Part shown: piece by piece, positions 51,541-61,794 of the stretch | Position numbering within the stretch: the first letter of the stretch is position 1 | How the letters are laid out: every line of letters starts with the position of its first letter | Origin: Panopea generosa | Taxonomy: Eukaryota > Mollusca > Bivalvia > Adapedonta > Hiatellidae | NCBI GenBank assembly: GCA_029582155.1 | Contig: CM055897.1 | Location: forward strand, 15,986,482 to 16,050,481 | Direction of reading: 5' to 3' | DNA length: 64,000 bases | Program-made: the position numbers and the translations under genes | Notes under the pieces: model-generated | Databases searched by the model: none | What the model was told of the DNA's origin: nothing | Seen by the model: only the letters and a program-made list of their open reading frames with translations

Positions 51541-52553
51541 AAAAGTCGTATGTTGGAGTGAATATCAGATACTATGTCATTTATATAAACTAAAAACAGA
51601 AGAGGACCTAATATAGATCCCTGGGGAACACCGGTTTTAATTGGTCTCCAGTTAGACCTCGCGCCTGGAATGACAATACATTGGCGTCTGTCTTTAAGAT
51701 AGTCAGTTAAAAGATTCAAAGGTTGACCAGATATACCAGCTGCTTTCAATTTAGCCAACAACCCTTTGTGCCAAACTCTATCAAAGGCTTTACTTATATA
51801 AAAAAATACAACTCTGACCTCTTTGCCATCGTCAATCAATTTGCAGAAGGTATTATAAAGAAAAGATAGCTGGTTGACAGTTGAATCATCAGGCACAAAA
51901 CCAGATTGAAATGAAGAGAGAAAGTTACTATCTCGAAAATAATTGAACATATGCTTAAATATGAGCCTTTCAAATACTTTATTCAATACACTAAGAAGTG
52001 AAATTGGTCTGTAATTATTAGCCAAAGACGGGTCGCCTTTCTTGTAAATAGCACATACGAACGCTTCCTTCCAAACTTTAGGATAAAAACCGTTTGTTAA
52101 ACAAGTGTTGAACAAATCACACAGTGGCGTCGATAATTCATTACTTAGTTCACAGAGCACATAATTATTAATTTCATCGGGACCTGAGGCTTTTCCAACT
52201 GGTAACGACTTAAGAATACTGCACACATCGATGGGTAGTAAAGCAAGATCTAGTAAAACTGGGATGTTTTGTCTAGGTATCAAAGTAGGTGGTTCAATGT
52301 TATCGTCATTTAAGATTGACTGAGATTGGAAAAATGAATTTAGTAAGTTGGCTTTTAGCTCAAAATCGGAAATAATAGTTCCATTGTCATTCAGTGGAGG
52401 AATTGCTAGCTTGTCATTTGAAGAGATGAACGACTTTAATATTTTCCACCAGTCTTTGGGAAAGAGAGATACAGAATTAAGTTTACTTGCTAAATTATCA
52501 TAGTATGACTGCTTTGCTTGGCGTATAAATTTGACGACCTCATTACGTTTTTT
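51531..52553 (-). pseudogene. Non-LTR reverse transcriptase fingers/palm, catalytic Asp lost
   Basis: Classic blocks occur in order: GKASGPDEIN, FYPKVWKEA, YRPISLLSVLNKVFERL, SSFQSGF, the motif A segment, GVPQGSILGPLLFLVYIND, and the start of the FADD block. The frame is open from about 52553 with no convincing ATG, as expected for an internal part of ORF2. In motif A, which normally reads F-D-x-S-K-A-F-D, the first Asp is replaced by Tyr (codon at 51798-51800, a single G-to-T change from Asp). A one-base gain in a T/A run near 51540 breaks the frame exactly at the FADD block. Either change alone would abolish polymerase activity. Confidence 0.9.
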
Positions 52554-53930
52554 TTAAAATCTGTTCCAGTGGTATATTTCGTTAGATCTCTTTGCCTTCT
52601 TAAAAAGTCTTTTACGGGCCTTAATATTCTTTTTTAACTCAGTGGATATCCACGGAGGTTCAAGCGGTTTAATATTAATGATTTTATTTGGAATACATAT
52701 ATTTGAAAGTTCATTGATTTTATTAGCAACATTGGTATCATACACGTCTACATCATCGCTAGATAGTTCGTTCCAGTTAGTTTGAATAATTTTATTTTTT
52801 TAAAAAGCATACTCACCAAGTTTATATTTCCAAATTTGTCTCTCAAAAGCTAATTGTTTGTTTTTCTTGAATTTAAATATACCGTATATCGGACAATGGA
52901 ATCGGATATCTTGATTTAGAAACGGATCTGCGACACCACTTTTAATAAGGCTGTCTTTATTACTTAAAAGTAAGATATCAATTAGAGACGATGAATTCTC
53001 AGTAAAGTGGGTGGGATCTTTAATAGATTGAAATAGACCAAACTGTTGACATATATTGTTAGACTTCGCGATGAAACATCATTCAGCATATTATAGTTCA
53101 AATCACCAGTAACAATTATATCTTTGATACCAGTATCGACAGCAAGATTTAAAGAATTTTCAATTAAGTTATTATAAGCAGCGTCAGAATTTGGAGGTCT
53201 GTAAAAAACTCCTAAGAGTAATATGTCTGTGCTTAATAGTAATTTCAACCCATACGCATTCTAGACGATTGATTTCTATGTCATTTCTACGAGAAAAATG
53301 AATTGTCTCTTTTATATACATAATAACACTACCATGGCTATCCCCAATGCGATCTTTTCTTATTGGTTTATGAAATGATTGAAATTCTAGATCAGCTGAC
53401 GTAACACTATCATTAAGCCATGTTTCGGAGAATGTTAATATATCAAACCCATACAGTTCAGAGTAGATTGTATCTAATTTGTATTTGATACTTTGAACAT
53501 TATAATGAACAAGAGAAAGATTATGTGAAAAGTCGAAGGCTTCCAAACTATCTGATAGGAACGAGGAAGATGAAACTGAGATGTTATTTGCAGTTGAGCC
53601 TACAGGACCTGGGTTTGGGTGAATATCTCCACAAGTCAGCAACGAAATGAAGATCCATTTTAGCAGTGTTGTTAAACAAACGGAGCGTATGAAGCATTTT
53701 TTAAAAAACAAATTATCTTTAAAATGTTTGCCTAATAATATACGTTTATTGGGATATACAATCTCAGAGTGACACTGCGAAGCGCTTTTAATGTATATAA
53801 AGAACGAAACGGTATAGACTAAAGAGTGGTAGATAAACAGTAAAACAATAAACTGCAGTAAGGCTGAAAATTTGACCCTAACATTTATCAACGTTGTGCC
53901 TTTGCCAGAATATGTTTTCAAACAAATCAT
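52554..53930 (-). pseudogene. Non-LTR ORF2 N-terminus: hydrophobic leader, 2A-like motif, APE endonuclease
   Basis: From the Met at 53930: a basic start, a strongly hydrophobic segment at residues 22-48, a second weaker one near 88-98, the 2A-like motif at 101-109, and then the endonuclease. Endonuclease blocks are HYNVQSI (142-148) and TFSETWL (166-172, with the catalytic Glu). After a frameshift near 53220 come GVFYRPPNSD and IIVTGDLN; after another near 53065 come DPTHFTENSSSLIDILLL. A TAA interrupts the linker near 52800. The block PPWISTELKK..KARKRLFKKAKR leads into a third frameshift at an A-run near 52550. The order matches APE-type LINEs, so the element was once intact. Confidence 0.85.
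53604..53630 (-). other. 2A-like ribosome-skipping motif (GDIHPNPGP)
   Basis: Residues 101-109 of the leader read GDIHPNPGP, preceded by LLTC. The canonical 2A core is D-(V/I)-E-x-N-P-G-P. The Asp, Ile and NPGP are present, but Glu is replaced by His. 2A-like sequences are known at the N-terminus of several APE-type non-LTR elements, where the nascent chain separates between Gly and the final Pro. Whether the His variant works is not shown by sequence. Confidence 0.6.
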
Positions 53931-53958
53931 GTAATTGAAGAGAGGTAAATTAGAAACA

Positions 53959-54935
53959 GATAATGTTGACTTATAGATATATAGGTTAAATAGATGGTAA
54001 TGATGTTGACTTATAGCTATATAGGTTAAATAGATGGTAATGATGTTGACTTAAGCTATATAGGTAATATAGATGGTATTGATGTTGATTTATAGCTATA
54101 TAGGTTTAATAGATGGTAATGATGTTGACTTATAGCTATATAGGTAATATAGATGGTATTGATGTTGACTTATAGCTATATAGGTTTAATAGATGGTTAT
54201 GATGTTGACTTATAGCTATATAGGCAATATAGATGGTATTGATGTTGACTTATAGCTATATAGGTTTAATAGATGGTAATGATGTTGACTTATAGCTATA
54301 TAGGTAATATAGATGGTATTGATGTTGACTTATAGCTATATAGGTTTAATAGATGGTAATGATATTGACTTATAGATATATAGGTTATATAGATGGTAAT
54401 GATGTTGACTTATAGCTATATATGTTATATAGATGGTTATGATGTATAGATAAATATATATTGAATAAATGGTAATGATGTTGAATTATAGATAAATAGG
54501 TTAAACAGATGGTAACATTTGTTGAATAATAGATAAATAGGTTAAATAGATGGTAATGATTTTTACCTTTAGATGGTAAATATGCTGAATTAAAGATGAA
54601 TAGGTTAAATAGATGGTTAAAATGTTGAATTATAGATAAATAGGTTAGATAGATGGTAATGATGTTGAATTACAAATATATAGGTTAAATAGATGGTAAA
54701 TATGTTGCTTTATAGATGAATACGTTAAATAGATGATAAATATGTTGAATTATAGATGAATAGTTTAAATAGATGGTAAAAATTTTGGATAAATTGGTTA
54801 AATAGATGGTAAATATGTTGAAATATAGATGAATAGATTAAATAAATGGTAATTATGTTGAATTATAGATATAACGGTTAAATAGGCTGATGGTTATAAT
54901 TTTGAATAATAGATAAAGTTATTCTAATTATATGA
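53959..54935. repeat. Large minisatellite, part 3 (40-bp units, some as 80-bp dimers)
   Basis: The array resumes at once on the right of the retrotransposon. At 54060-54360 two unit types alternate strictly: AGGTAATATAGATGGTATTG and AGGTTTAATAGATGGTAATG, each followed by ATGTTGACTTATAGCTATAT, so the true unit is an 80-bp dimer repeated about four times. From about 54440 the units are more diverged. Confidence 0.95.
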
Positions 54936-54939
54936 TGGT

Positions 54940-55712
54940 AACTAATAGATATATACTATTAAAGTGACAGTGATTATATACGATTAGAGCTGTAAAATGT
55001 TAAAATGGTAGTGATTATAAGAAAATAGATATACATAATGTTAGAGTGATAGTGATTCTATAAAATTATATATATGTAATGTTAGAGTGATAGTGATTCT
55101 ATAATATTATAGATATGTAATGTTAGAGTGATAGTGATTCTGTAAAATTATAGATATGTAATGTAAGAGTGATAGTGATTGTATAATATTATAGATATGT
55201 AATGTTAGAGTGATAGTGATTCTATAATATAATAGATATGTAATTTTAGAGTGATAGTGATTCTGTAAAATTATAGATATGTAATGTTAGAGTGATAATG
55301 ATTCTATAATATTATAGATATGTTATGTAAGAGTGATAGTGATTCTATAAAATTATAGATATGTAATGTTACAGTGATAGTGATTATATAATATTATAGA
55401 TATGTAATGTTAGAGTGATAGTGATTCTATAATATTATAGATATGTAATGTTAGAGTGATAGTGATTTTATAAAAGTATAGATATGTAATGTTAGAGCGA
55501 TAGTGATTCTGTAAAATTATAGATATGTAATGTAATAGTGATAGTTATTCTATAAAATTATACATATGTTAAGATTATAGATATGTAATGTAAGAATGAT
55601 AGTGATTTTATAAAATTATAGATATGTAATGTTAGAGTGATAGTTATTCTATAAAATTATAGATATGTAATGTTAGAGTGATAGTTATTCTATAAAATTA
55701 GAGATATATATA
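54940..55712. repeat. Large minisatellite, part 4 (41-bp units)
   Basis: The unit is TATGTAATGTTAGAGTGATA then GTGATTCTATAATATTATAGA, about 18 units with good conservation. Phrases such as AATGTTAGAGTGAT and TTATAGATA relate it to part 1 (AATGTTAAAGTGAT, TTATAGATA), so the four parts have a common origin. Confidence 0.9.
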
Positions 55713-55715
55713 ATG

Positions 55716-55940
55716 TGCTGTCTCAGTGCCACTTACCTATCACAGCTAAGGTCGTAGGTTCGAATCCTGCTCGCTCTTAAAACGGTATGTGAGAAAGTTT
55801 TCCAGTTACTTGCGGAAGGACGTTGCCTCTACTCAGATTCGTTCTAATGTTTTTTTTTCACCCATAAATCTGGATACGCCATAATTATATAATCTGAAAT
55901 GTGTTGAAAATGGCGTTAAACATCATTATAAAAATGTGAC
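55716..55940 (+). repeat. SINE family S1, head shortened
   Basis: It starts in the anticodon-arm region, keeps box B GGTTCGAATCC, the core AGTTACTTGCGGAAGGACG, and the tail TGTGTTGAAAATGGCGTTAA. It abuts the end of the minisatellite. Confidence 0.85.
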
Positions 55941-55944
55941 CACA

Positions 55945-56450
55945 AATCACCACCACGATAAACACCCATGATTAGCTTGTTTTTTAATAGATATACTGAT
56001 AAATTTAACGGCGAAGAGAAATAAGTACACCATGCTTCCATAAAAAAAGATAATTTGATCAAGGGGAACCAATGTAGGATTATCTAAAACCTTTTTTAAC
56101 TGTTTTTAAATTATAAATGTGGTATCAGGGAAAGCTTTATTACATCGGTACTGCATGACAAGCTCATTGATGGAGGCACCACACATCAATGGTGAATATA
56201 AACACAAATTGGCATCCCATGCACGTGCGATTTGAGGGGTAGAATTTGAAATGTGATTATTTAATCTGGCAGCGTGTTTTTGCTTGCACGGGTTAATTCT
56301 ATGATTACGAATGTCTTAAGACAAACGGCATTGTTAACATCGAATTGTCCCGTGTTCATTAACCATCTCTTACCGTTCACATATTTCATTGTTGCATTTG
56401 TTCAATAACTACATGTTCTTTAAAGATATACTTTTCATGCGTTGTAGCCA
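55945..56450. other. Spacer
   Basis: No supported feature. Confidence 0.5.
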
Positions 56451-56454
56451 GTAA

Positions 56455-56491
56455 AGGGGGGGGGGGGGGGGGTGGGGGGGGGGGGGGGGGT
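56455..56491 (+). repeat. Poly-G tract with two T interruptions
   Basis: Long G runs are broken only by single T residues. It can in principle form stacked G-quadruplexes, and its length is likely to be unreliable in an assembly. Confidence 0.95.
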
Positions 56492-56494
56492 GGA

Positions 56495-57240
56495 ATAATT
56501 TCTGAAGAGATAAAACGATAGAACATTATTCTGGGTAGTTTATTATTCATATATTTATTATATTTTCATTACTTATGTATGAAAAGTGTATTTTTCATTT
56601 TTTTAAATTGAAAATAAAATGTCTCCAAATTTATTCACTTTTTATCTGAATCTAAAACCATAAAAAAAATTCTCTCTCTTTCTCTATCTTTCTGGAAAAA
56701 AGCTGAAAATAAAATATGTTTAAACCAAACATACGTGATGACAAATGTTTTCTAAAGAATTTAAATGATTTTAATCTTATGTTGTCATTTAAAAGTATCA
56801 CTGTTTAAAATGGAACATATAAATATTTGCATTCATATTGTCAACATCGCCACCTCTTCAGCCTGTTTCATTAACCTCTTCCGAGAAGAGTATTTAGGAT
56901 ACCGGAAGTTATATAAGTATGTTCTTAATCGAACGCAGAGAAGAGCATTTGTTTCTTCCTCTTCCAGAAATGTTGTTTTTGAAGATAGCTACAAAAACAT
57001 ATGCATCGCTGCTACTTTGGTTTTGGAAGGTAATTTTAACGGCTTCAAAAATTCTGACGACAAACAAACTTTACCGTTAGGATGAACCGTCATTGGGCCG
57101 GGTTAGATTTTCACACCGCTTTTCAAATCATGAGTGTATAACACTAAACACTGAAATTCACTTAAGTAAACTAATGGCTTTTAGTAAACTAATTTTTTTG
57201 CAAATATATTCATATAACATCATAAATTCTTTATTTAACT
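56495..57240. other. Spacer
   Basis: A 106-codon frame at 56765-57085 shows no family resemblance. Confidence 0.45.
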
Positions 57241-57245
57241 TGAGT

Positions 57246-57463
57246 TTCATCATTGCCCGCCATATTTTTTTCACTTTTCATGCGGAATACTCCTCCTTCC
57301 GAAAACCCTATTCTACTGTTCCACGGGAAGAGGCAGAAGAGCCTCTGCGTTCAGAAGACGGTCAAATGAAACGACCAGAAGACGTCATCTCGCTACCAAA
57401 CACTTCTGAAGCGGCAAATAAAACAGGTTACTTGACAACTGCCAAGCGTTTTTTAATATCAGT
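57246..57463 (+). CDS. Possible internal exon (weak, unknown function)
   Basis: An open frame (57093-57560) contains a stretch with coding-like composition from about 57286: PYSTVPREEAEEPLRSEDGQ, then ISLPNTSEAANKTGYLTTAK and RFLISV, followed by GTAATG, a fair donor, at 57464. A modest acceptor (pyrimidine-rich, AACTTGAG) lies at 57245. The acidic loop followed by a short hydrophobic start loosely recalls the cytosolic loop of MFS transporters of the SLC45 type, but this is only an impression. No adjoining exon was found. Confidence 0.2.
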
Positions 57464-57775
57464 CGTAATGCCTTTGCGAAAACCACAGACATTTACATTA
57501 ATACTGGGTTTGCATTTGTTGCCCCGCATTCAGTATAATAATATAATGACAACAAGATGAAAACCAGCATTCTCTTCAAGAATAATATTGTCAAATGTTG
57601 GAGTTATCACTTTCTTAAAACAAAAGTAGAGTGACCCAGTCCAGTGGAGTTGTACCGGTGTTGGCAGAAATTGTGAGTGTTAAAGCGTCCGCGGACAAAA
57701 CAACATGAAACCAACGAGTGACATTTAAGATAAATAAGACAAGAAAATAAGAGTTGTACACGGACGCATGTGATG

Positions 57776-57910
57776 GTCCTTCGTTGTCGAGTGGTCCAGG
57801 GTTCCTTCTCAATATCATTTAACCCATCATCGCCGAGGTCGTAGATTCGAACGTCACTTTATAAATAAGCTATGCGAGAAAGCTCCACAATACTTTAGTT
57901 TTTCCGACTC
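57776..57910 (+). repeat. SINE family S1-like head, decayed
   Basis: TTGTCGAGTGGTCC (box A), a CATCGCCGAGGTCGTAGATTCGAA stretch split over arm and box B, then AGCTATGCGAGAAAGCTCCA, resembling the segment just after the S1 head. The core and tail are missing. Confidence 0.6.
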
Positions 57911-57935
57911 CGAAATCAAGCACTTACATACTTAC

Positions 57936-57940
<5 letters not shown>

Positions 57941-57987
<47 letters not shown>

Positions 57988-58044
57988 CATCTTCTTTTTC
58001 CTTTTTCTCTCTGTCGTTTGAATGTGTGGATGTTAATGCAATTG

Positions 58045-58103
<59 letters not shown>
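57941..58103. repeat. (CT)n and (CGTG)n microsatellites
   Basis: (CT)n at about 57941-57983; (GCGT)n of about 13 units at 58047-58102. Confidence 0.97.
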
Positions 58104-58104
58104 A

Positions 58105-58890
58105 TGTATGCCTTTGAAAGGCAACATTAGTTAACAGTTAAACTCAACTCGATGTTAATATATGTTAATATATATGTTTAGCATTATTCATGTTATTTGT
58201 AAACTCAATTTTAGGGAAGGACCGTAACTAATGTGGGTATCACTTGTGGCCCGACCCATTTGCAACGTACTTGTACACATTTGGCAATAAAATATGTTTA
58301 AATCAAAACTTGCCAGTTACTTGATGGGGTACGAATATGTATCATAAAGAATAAATGTCTTATCCACTAATTTAAATAAAAAGAACCAATAATGTATGAT
58401 GAATACGTTTTGCACTGTGTAGCATGCATCAATTCTATCCATGCAGCCAATAGGTTTATGAATTATTCCTCTAGTTACTTCTCATTGTCATGCATTAATA
58501 ATCACAAATGAATTAAAACTGCAGAGCACGCGTGTTGATTATATCGCGTCGGTAATCAAGCTAAAGTTCAGTCGACAGAACATGCACAATTTGCCATGAG
58601 GAAGATGCACGTCAGTCCAATCAAGGCTCGTGAATTTAGTCCAAATAAACACGCATAATTATCAAAACAGGCTACGAGTATTACTGATAAGAAAATATCC
58701 ATTTTAAAGCACCTTAAACCGAGTAACCAATTAAAATCCGACTCGAACATCAATTTGTATTTGTTTATCACTCGTTTATGAGAGTTAAAATCTCAACAAC
58801 TTTTGCTTAGAAAATACAGAAGTATCCTTTTGAAATAGGTGTAATATGTAAAGAAATACATATCTGTACACTCGTATCTTTATATCAATC
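58105..58890. other. Spacer
   Basis: No supported feature. Confidence 0.5.
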
Positions 58891-58897
58891 AGCCTAC

Positions 58898-59475
58898 CTG
58901 ACATCTCCTATTTCAGGTTTGTTATATACCCCAATGTCAATCGTGAAACATCGGGTATTTCCGTATCCTCCGTATAGTCTATTGCGTAGCATAAGGGCCG
59001 AGGTGATCAGACAATCTGATCACCTCGGCTTTTATGCTACGCAATTGACCTCTGACATAATAAGGCGCCATTTTGGAAATACTTTGTGTCACATGATAAA
59101 ATAAAATGGCGGGCCCCTTATGCCACCTGTTTATATACATGTACGTTGAAAATATAAACGTTTGTTAATCAAGACTGATATTTTAAATTTCCCTATAAAT
59201 ATGACCCATGTCGAGAATATAAATAAAAAAAATCGATATAACAACGCCATATATAATCAACTTAATGACGGATACATTATTTGTTACTTTCACGCGAATG
59301 AACACAGACTTGTAACACAGGCGATTCGCGTTGGTGTATTCTAGAGCTATACACGAGGTGTATTCTACGGAGGATACGGAAATACCCGATGTTTCACGAT
59401 TGGTGATCAGATTGACCCCAATGTAAAACCAGGGAATTCCATGTCTGTCCCACAATTCATAGTACCAATATGATG
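58898..59475 (-). repeat. Dispersed repeat R1, minus-strand copy split by an insertion
   Basis: The left part (58898-58937) reads CTGACATCTCCTATTTCAGG then ACCCCAATG, the complement of the R1 end CATTGGTGG...CTGATTCGGGAGATATCAG. The right part (59415-59475) reads CCAATGTAAAACCAGGGAAT then TCCCACAATTCATAG, the complement of CTATGAATTGTGGGACAG...GAATTCCCTGC. The two parts are contiguous in other R1 copies. Confidence 0.7.
58938..59414. mobile_element. 477-bp foldback MITE with 37-bp perfect TIRs and 10-bp TSD
   Basis: The left TIR at 58938-58974 (starting CAATCGTGAAACATCGGG) is exactly the reverse complement of 59366-59402. ACCCCAATGT flanks the insertion on both sides (58928-58937 and 59415-59424), a 10-bp target-site duplication that lies within R1. 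An internal palindrome has 31-bp arms (58981-59011 and 59015-59045, two mismatches, 3-base loop). The right end carries 12 further bases (GTGATCAGATTG) whose complement recurs in the centre of that palindrome. TSD length of 9-10 bp suggests a Mutator-like or foldback class (inference). No transposase is encoded. Confidence 0.8.
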
Positions 59476-59479
59476 TAAT

Positions 59480-60450
59480 TTAGTCTTGATCATATGCAAC
59501 GCTTGCTTTTCTTAAAGACAAACGTCTTGACAAGTTGTGCGAAAGAAACGTTTAAATCTGGAAGTAAGACCTGATTGGCTGAAGCAAACACACCTCTGCA
59601 TTGGTTATGTTATAATAAAATTTCAAAACATTTATTCAGAACGGAATTCATGGCAGTTGTCTTGTACAAAATCTTTGTCAAAGAAGATATCTATAGAAAT
59701 AAATATCCAAACGATACTCTTTTGAAATACTATGGAAATATCCGAGGTAGTCCGATTGTTTGGATCAACCGATCAAAAACAATATTCGATTTCTAAATAA
59801 AAATGATTTTTATTCTCAACCGAACTTGTCAAAACGTTTGTCTTTTAGAAAAGCATGCGTCGCATATGATCAAGACGAGATTAAAATTTAAAATTAAATT
59901 TCCTTTGGACAACTAACCAATCAGCGTACTCGTATGTTACGCGTGTACGCGACCTTGTCCGACTAAACAAAAATGACAATTTTCGCGGTGATCGAGCATA
60001 GATTTCTCAGCTCTCGTGCATACAATGTGTTTGATGTTAATGTATATGGGTAGATAAATGTCTTAGCTCAACGTAGCTACAAGGAAGTGTATTTAACTTC
60101 GCTGATATAAATTGTATTAGGGCAAGAACGAGTTGAGGGGTGAAATTCGAAATCGGCGAGTTCCACCCCTTGTCTATATTTACACTATATATAGCTAAAA
60201 ATACGTGCTGGCCCCCTTTGGTTACTTCTATATAACGGTCCATGTCGGGGAGAGCGAGGTTCATCCCTGCATAAACAGTATACAGACAGGTACAGCTGTT
60301 GGTTGTATAGTTGTATGGTGTGTAGCATCGCTTTCAATAATTTTGAGACGGCGTTTTCTTGAGGTTGTATTCTAAGCGCTGCCACTCTGGAGCACACATT
60401 GTAGGCTATCCCGCCCATTCACATTGTACGTTATACTGACACTTGGCAGA
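59480..60450. other. Spacer
   Basis: Short frames only; no family resemblance. Confidence 0.5.
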
Positions 60451-60454
60451 CCAG

Positions 60455-60610
60455 ATCTAGAACTGTCCTCTAAATGATGAGCGCCTATATAGTTAGGACA
60501 CTTCTAGCACCATTGTTCAAGTATTTGGTATAACACGGTCGGGAAATCGAACATACGACCTTCTGTATGCGATGCGGACGCTCTACCCTTAGTCTACCGC
60601 TGTGGTTGGA
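60455..60610 (-). repeat. tRNA-like SINE remnant (family unassigned)
   Basis: Minus strand: GCGGTAGACTAAGGGTAGAGC as a box-A region, a CGTCCGCATCGC arm and box B ATGTTCGATTTCCC. The follow-on sequence does not match S1-S4. Confidence 0.5.
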
Positions 60611-60614
60611 TTGG

Positions 60615-61190
60615 TACAGTGCATGTGCTCTTACTATCAAAGTAGCACGGATGTTTAGATATAGATTTCCATATTTTATTTGGCTTTCTAGACGTAATCT
60701 AAATATATGTCACTGCGTATGCTCAAACGAATGCTATTTATATTTTAAGAAATCACTTTTCCCGGCACCAAAACGAAGAAATATTGTATTTTTTCAACAT
60801 TTATGCAAATATCTTACAAATATCCATTCAGTGTGTAATAAGCACGGCGACTACATTAAAACTGAACAAGCAGTAGTGAAAACAATTAGTTCTTTACAGT
60901 CAGATATGTAGAGCAACTATTTAATTAATTATTATTAAATTCATTGCAACCAATCACTCAAGAGGGACGAAGTTTGACATGCACGTTACCGAATACACTG
61001 TATGTACCGATTTCATCTTGAGTTAGCTTACCTTTCTTCTGGATTCCTTTTAAAAAAGCAAACTGTACACGTCACAATGCATGCTATTCTGGCAGCTAAA
61101 ATGTCATACTTTGTAACGAACCAAACTCTTCCCGAAACTATCCTTCTCCGGTGTAAGGATGTTAGAAATTCGGTTACCACTCCGGCAATT
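60615..61190. other. Spacer
   Basis: A 114-codon frame (60567-60911) starts inside the SINE head and has no recognisable motif. Confidence 0.45.
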
Positions 61191-61199
61191 TAACTAGCT

Positions 61200-61305
61200 G
61201 CTTGGTAAGCAACCGGTCGCGTCAGAAAAGGTGCTTCCACTAGGATTAGTACCTTCGACCTCCTGCTTCCGCGGCGGACGCCTTAACCGCTACACTACGA
61301 AAGAT
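61200..61305 (-). repeat. tRNA-like SINE head remnant
   Basis: Minus strand: GTAGTGTAGCGGTTAAGGCG as box A (Val/Glu-like), a CGTCCGCCGCGGAAGC arm and a degraded box B GAAGGTACTAATCC. Confidence 0.5.
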
Positions 61306-61309
61306 GGCA

Positions 61310-61790
61310 TAATATCTTATCGTAATATCATAATGCGATTGCGACTCTAAATATATTTGTTCTGCATGCAAGTGTTTAATTCATTAATACAATTTGTACG
61401 ATCAATGACAGATACGAAACCTTATAGACCTGATATAAATCTGGGGAGCTGCAACGGAAGTAGTTGGCAGACACTAAATCAATCATAACCTTTATGAACT
61501 GGAGGTTTATCACGCTAGACAATCTCCGGATGTTTATTAGACAGGCATAAGACATGCATGTCATTCGTATTATTACAACATGTCTCGTTGTCGTGTTTGT
61601 TCACGCAAATCCACTGTGACAATGACGTTTTTTCAAAAAATTGCTGATTCAGATCGTGTGCAGTTTTAACTCTCTTGAGCCAAACATACACCCACATGGT
61701 GCATGAATTGAATTAATAACAGACACTTGACCTTCTTATTTGATAATAAAATATTTACAGTTTCAAATTAAAGTTTTCACTACTTTCTTT
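61310..61790. other. Spacer
   Basis: No supported feature. Confidence 0.5.
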
Positions 61791-61794
61791 TTCG

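Larger units (their letters stand above)
49922..53958 (-). mobile_element. APE-type non-LTR retrotransposon, near full length, inactive
   Basis: A ~4.04-kb minus-strand element lies inside the minisatellite. Its 3' end (left) finishes in TGAATGAATAAATATG-like sequence about 450 bp after the last stop; its 5' end (right) is near 53958. Order on the minus strand: hydrophobic leader with a 2A-like motif, APE endonuclease, linker, RT, and C-terminal Cys/His motif. The array phrase AATGATGTTG on the left and ATAATGTTG on the right could be a short target duplication, though array periodicity makes this ambiguous. Domain order and RT blocks fit the CR1/Jockey group. Several frameshifts and a lost catalytic residue make it a fossil. 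Confidence 0.9.
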
